Program-made: the position numbers and the translations under genes
In this document: positions 59,300-64,000 of the stretch, piece after piece
How positions within the stretch are numbered: position 1 is the stretch's first letter
Layout: each line of letters begins with the position of its first letter
Notes under the pieces: generated by a model
What the model saw: only the letters and a program-made list of their open reading frames with translations
Database searches by the model: none
Told to the model about the DNA's origin: nothing
Assembly (NCBI GenBank): GCA_963971405.1
Contig: OZ020488.1
Span: 3,224,001 to 3,288,000 of the forward strand
Source of the DNA: Psococerastis gibbosa
Lineage: Eukaryota > Arthropoda > Insecta > Psocodea > Psocidae
Direction: 5' to 3'
DNA length: 64,000 bases

Positions 59300-62200
59300 T
59301 GAAAACATAGTCGAGGAAAAGAAAACTAACTCTGAGTTTTCAAATATTACTAGTACCTATTATTATATTTTTGGTGTCATTAACAGTATATCGGACCCCA
59401 CTCAGGGCCGTAACCAGAAATTATTTCGGGGGTCCATCTGACGTCACGGGAGGTGAGGTGACCTTTATATATTTAAAATTACATTATATCTAGTGTCAGG
59501 TCCAAACCCCCTGATAGCCTGGACCATCCTCCGAAGCAAGGCCAGAAAATTTAGCCAGTTTGCTTTTTAATTGTCATCTGTCTATTAAAACAAGAATAAT
59601 GTCCTTGTGCCATGTGCAACTTTCAGTTAAGTAAACTGTTGTTCAATTACAACAAGCTCTTGCCAGTACGCTGTAATACGGTCTGTGGCGTTATACGCGT
59701 ATATCGTAGATTAGCCTAATTTAATAAACACTGCGACTCTACACTACAAGGACTTGGTTGTTGCCTTTTCTCGTCGGAAATATAATATTATACTTACTTA
59801 CTTCGATGCTTCGAGTACTCGCCGCCATGGGTAATCGGTGCAATCTTTTGCCTAATACAATATTGGCTCAAATTGCACGCATTCAAATGTATGTCCATTT
59901 TTTTTTACAAACATATTGTACAATAGTTTACCGTGGCTGGCTATGTAGCCAGTGTACGCTGGCAGCGACATCGACCGATACCTATTTCTTGCCAATGGCC
60001 AAAAATTCATGCGGAAACAATACCAATAATGTCTGAAATCCATGGGGTCGTTGACATTGGACCAGGTCCATAAAAGGCCCTTAAATAACTGACGTAACTA
60101 TGATTGGGTGGAGTGGTGACTCGGGTTCGAACCCCGTTTCTGTCGTCCATTTTATCATTTATTCACTTCTGTAATGTATTAGAGTAAGCAAACGTCCATT
60201 AAAAGCCTTGTCTATGCTGACCTCAGAGCTTCTGCACACACTGCTGCACCTGCTACTTGGAAATGACGAATGTCACATAACTCTCGTCATTGTATGACGC
60301 CTCAAGTCAACCTCAGGAAAGCCTCAGCTTGACAACAATAAGGGCCCAGAATGAGAAGCGCCTATTATTGTATTAAAAAAAAAAAAAACTTGAAATAATA
60401 ATGCAGGCAGGCGCGAATCTAGAATGAGACCATGGAGGGGGCTAAGAGAAAATTTGTGAAAAATAGGGCTGGGATAGTGGGGTTTTGTTTTACGCATTTT
60501 GAGGAACCTAATGGGGGGCAGCCCCCCCCCCCCCCGTAGATCCGCAGATCCGCGCCTGAATGCAGGTCAGCTACATAATGCACGGGCAGAATTCAAGTGA
60601 GAACAATACACATGAAAATTGTATCAAAACACAGGATATTGAGAACCTGCACGCTGCACGATATTTGAATTTTCTGTCGATTTCTTCGTGGATTCTCATC
60701 TATGTAATGTGAGCCATTTTCATTTGAATTGACCCACAGTGCATTGTAAGAGATGCCTTATTAGCTGGACTATTCTGCATTATACAATCAAAGGCTTAGG
60801 CCTCAGTAGCCTAAGTGTCAATGGCAAGGTTTTACTAAGGATACAATATCGGAGGTCTGAAAATTAGCTTGCAGCCCTTTATAGAAGCGCCAACTAAACC
60901 ATCATTGAATTCTATTCCTGCTGCAGAATGACCTGATTATAATGTCTATACAATTGCAGTTTCATGGGGAAGGGGTCTGGCCCCCCATTAGGGCCTACGG
61001 TCTGTACGGTACTGGGTGTATACTGTATAGCCTACCTCTGATTGGGCGGCAGCACGGCCTCAGCAGCGGTCCGCGGGCCACTGCTGGGATAAAAATAGCC
61101 GTCAGTGAAAATGCTGCGTCTGCAGCGTCACCTGCTGGACATGGGCCAAAGTTCAGTCAGCATTGGATTAGACAAGTTATTGTCTGTCTAACGGGGCGTT
61201 TAGGATTCGGAGCCAGGAGGGGCAGATTTTTGCAGGCGGTTATGTCAGTGAAATTTCTGTCTGTCGCGTTACCTGCTGGACGTGGACCAAAATCCACTGG
61301 GCAGTGAGTATTGACTGTCTTACCATACGGGAAGGGTGGGTGGGGGGGGGGGTCCGGATGGGGTAGATTTTTATGAGGCTTGTACAGCAATATCAGTGGA
61401 AAAAACACTGGACACGGACAGCCAATAGACATGGCTTGCACCTGCGATGGGATTTGTTGTTGTTTGGAAGCGCCCCCGTGGCGTATATATACAATATTTT
61501 CTGGGGGGGGGGGGAGACAAGACAAGATCGCCTCTGGTGATAATCTTCTTGTCGCGGGTGGTAGAGTCCCGAGACGTCGTTGAATCCTACCAGCCTTACC
61601 GCTTACCGCTCTTTGTTCACCCGAACATCTATTAGATCTGGCAAATAATGCATTGCAACAACATATACAGTATATTAATTAATTTCGTCTTACATTTTCC
61701 AATATATAGTGAGGGGCTCTGTACCTGGCTTAAATACCTGTACGCTATTGAAGCGAGCAAAGGTCGAAGGAGACATTAGAAATTCTATTATCCTTTGTTT
61801 TTTAGTTTTATCGCATTAAAAACAATTTAGTGAATGTATCGGATTGACCTCTTCAGTGGGAGTGAATGTTCCATCTCTCTTATATGGAACTTTATACTAT
61901 CTATTCTATTCTATTCTGAAGTAGAGCGAATCCCAATATCCCTATAGTGAATTTAAAAATCAGGGATGAACCGTTGTAGCTGTTTTAAAAAAATATCAAG
62001 GCGAATTGTGAGGAAAACAATCATGAAAAAAAAAATGCAATTCGTATGCAAAAATGTATATTGCAAACTGCTCAAGTCTTACAATATAATTGTAATTGCA
62101 TACAAAAATAACCTACTTATGCAAATATAATGTTTATCAGTCATGCAAGTTTTCTTATTAAACTAAGAAATAATGTAGCAGTAAAGAATATATAATAAAA

Positions 62201-62335
62201 TAACAATTAATTCAACTTAGCTAATCATTGGGGAAAAATTGGAAAAATAGTGTTCTTATTATCGTACATTTTATACATTGTTGTAGGTACTTGTCCTATG
62301 CAAATTAATAGCTGTCCCTGTTTGCAGTCTTAATA
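59300..62335. other. Intergenic region with small repeats
   Basis: 59512-59560 is a SINE S scrap, 59990-60060 repeat E copy 2, and about 60110-60150 a tRNA-like B-box fragment (gggttcgaaccccgtttctg). G/C homopolymers lie at 60521, 61335 and 61503, and a tandem repeat at 61099-61430. No gene supported. Confidence 0.55.
61099..61430 (+). repeat. Tandem repeat, period about 145 bp, 2 to 2.5 copies
   Basis: Starts at about 61101, 61244 and 61391 share gtcagtgaaa, acctgctggac, tgggccaaa or tggaccaaa, and ggggcagatttttgcaggc or ggggtagatttttatgagg. Diverged; no coding. Confidence 0.75.
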
Positions 62336-62339
62336 TAAA

Positions 62340-62528
62340 TAAGGCCTTTTTTATTATTTACTAAGCCAACCTTTAGGATTTAGGGCTATACAGCTTTTAC
62401 ACTAAACTAGGAAAGCTCGGGACCGCCTGCATTACATGCCCTCCGAAGCATGGCCAGTGTGGGACTCGAACCAACAACCTTTTGGGTCAAAGTCAGAGTC
62501 CGTACCACTACGCTATATGTCTTGACTT
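62340..62528 (-). repeat. SINE S copy
   Basis: ctaagccaacctttaggatt tail, gccctccgaagcatggccag, inverse B box gtgggactcgaacc and A-box side gtccgtaccactacgctata. Confidence 0.85.
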
Positions 62529-62529
62529 G

Positions 62530-63640
62530 ATTAATAGGTCTTGATCTGTAAATGTACACTTTTTTCCTGTCGATAAACGTAAAACCACACTATTTCTCGT
62601 TTATTTATTTCAAATTTTTGAACGTACTGTGCGTCCATGCAGAGTGAGACCTCTCTTGCGTAAGTCTCAAAATATTTGTTACGCCACTGATCGTAAGTGA
62701 GTCAGCCAATGCTTTGGAACTTGTAAGGTCTATAGGTCAGAGGTGGGAATTTATCGATGGTTTTAACTATTGGCGCCATTGATGGCATCAAAAAATATTG
62801 ATATTAATAATATTTAGTGGATACATCCTTAATTTTTGTGTTACCTTTATTAGACAATTTGTTACACTTGAAATCAAGGTAAGCAAAGGCAAATGATTCC
62901 ACAATTGTTATTCCATCCCTAATATTCGTATGCAACCGATAGACCCGTGTGGAATTTTACTATAAAGGGACTATCGATGACTTGTCACTTGGGCCCGTTT
63001 ATTGCAAGCGGTTGCGGGAGCGGGTATGGCGTAAAAGAAGCATAAGAAAAGCTTGCAATTTGTTTATTTACATAGTCTCTTTTTTAGATAAGTTTCCAAG
63101 GTTCATAAGATGGAAGCACATTACCCTATGTAACCACGGAATGGCAAGCTCAACCTGTTTATTCAACGCCAGGACAACTTGAACAATCAAACCGCATTTG
63201 CGCTCTAGATGTTTCATATAAGACCTTATAACGTAAACATCACTCTTTATGCCTAAAAAACCTGTTTCCAACCAAGTCTGGCCAGAGTTCCAGACCCACT
63301 CTCACAAGTCACAGGCGCCTGGTATAAACAGCAAGACTCTTTAGTTTAACTCCATGTCAGAAAGTATCGAAGATCTGTCTGATACGATTTGTTCTTAATT
63401 CCCACCCCCGCCTCTATTGATAGATTTTGGCTTTAATTGTAACTCGGCCTCACTCCTAACTAACAAGTAACACTTTCTCACTTCTGTTCATAAGCATTAG
63501 GAATTAGGAGTCTAGGACTATAAGTCATAGCCTCATAGGAGTCGCTTATTCGCTTATGACTTATGGCCAGGGGAGAATTACAACACTCAAGAGTCAACAC
63601 TCAACAGTGAGAAAATAGAAATTATAAATGCTTAATTATT
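62530..63640. other. Intergenic or intronic, nothing recognised
   Basis: No splice-bounded coding or repeat identified. Confidence 0.45.
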
Positions 63641-63649
63641 GCTTAATTA

Positions 63650-64000
63650 TTGCTTAAATGCTCTGAGTAAATAGTTACACGACAAGTATGTAGGGGGATG
63701 GTGTAACACCCGTCGTCTCCGCCGTCCACGCGGAAGTTGGAATTCCTGTAGTTGAGGCAGAAGCAACTCAGCGAGAGGGGGTCGTAGCCTCGTGAGGGTA
63801 CCGGGACAGTTTGACACTGGCTATGCACACTAACGTGGGAGGTTCTTGAAGTAATTATGCCTGCTATAGATGTGGCAGAAGAATCTCAGCGATATGTGAC
63901 CATTACGCCGTAGGGGTACGGACACGATGTGACTCCGTCTATGCACTTCTTCGTGGGCGGTTCTTCGCCGTCGACCACGACGTGGAAGTTGAAATTCTGA
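63650..64000 (-). repeat. Tandem terminal-exon cassette
   Basis: Successive minus-strand segments repeat: AATTTCAACTTCCACGT and GAATTCCAACTTCCGCGT begin units, and GAACCGCCCACG and GAACCTCCCACG lie inside them, each followed by TGCATAG, then CGCTGA and TTCTGCC. At least one full and two partial units. Confidence 0.8.
63886..64000 (-). CDS. Partial terminal exon of an unrecognised gene
   Basis: Open from the window edge on the minus strand to TGA at 63886: NFNFHVVVDGEEPPTKKC and TSCPYPYGVMVTYR. Two cysteines and a short hydrophilic end; no family recognised. A downstream tandem unit encodes a related but diverged ending (EPPTLVCIAS, then PSR and TGA). Confidence 0.45.
   Translation of the reverse strand, partial: QNFNFHVVVDGEEPPTKKCIDGVTSCPYPYGVMVTYR

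Noticed and set aside
61157-61525. Pro-rich minus-strand frame of 122 codons
   Set aside because: It is produced by G homopolymers and the 145-bp tandem repeat; no start context, splice sites or family.
1-64000. CRISPR arrays, operons, phage or defence-island structure
   Set aside because: All genes are spliced animal genes, and the repeats are transposon-derived with no regular spacer pattern.

Overview
The window is nuclear DNA of an animal, most likely an arthropod and probably an insect. Intron-rich genes have GT-AG splice sites and lie in AT-rich sequence crowded with BEL/Pao, non-LTR, SINE and foldback elements. The species cannot be named from the sequence. No bacterial operon, CRISPR array, rRNA or intact tRNA gene was seen. 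Gene models were built by hand from splice sites, reading-phase continuity and recalled protein families. No search was run.

Four host genes are supported. (1) BAG6 (+, 15 exons, 1948-18251) lacks its 5' end, including the ubiquitin-like domain, and ends with the BAG-like C-terminus. (2) A 567-codon zinc-finger gene (-, nine coding exons, 44931-33303) has two C2H2 fingers, a possible FAR1/WRKY-GCM1-like Cys/His module and a basic tail. (3) AAAS/ALADIN (+, eight exons, 45090-53127, 504 codons) starts 158 bp from the zinc-finger start codon in a head-to-head pair. (4) An AQP11/12-type aquaporin (-, five exons, 57606-54681, 275 codons) has CPY and NPV in place of the two NPA boxes. A partial terminal exon of an unrecognised gene lies at the right edge (-).

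The space between and inside these genes is mostly mobile DNA. A BEL/Pao retrotransposon (23031-29242) has 284-bp LTRs with two differences, a 5-bp target duplication and two frameshifts. A decayed LINE fills intron 1 of the zinc-finger gene, and many LINE 3' ends are scattered. There are at least eight tRNA-Glu-like SINE copies, a second tRNA-like repeat, two MITE subfamilies sharing termini, and a modular foldback family with six copies.

Two themes recur. Exon-scale tandem duplications, mostly decayed, occur in BAG6, the aquaporin, the zinc-finger gene and the right-edge gene. Foldback elements end within 9 to 20 bp of three host splice sites.

BAG6 (tail-anchored protein triage and quality control), ALADIN (nuclear pore) and the aquaporin have no known joint pathway. 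Only the zinc-finger/AAAS pair has an arrangement that suggests shared regulation.
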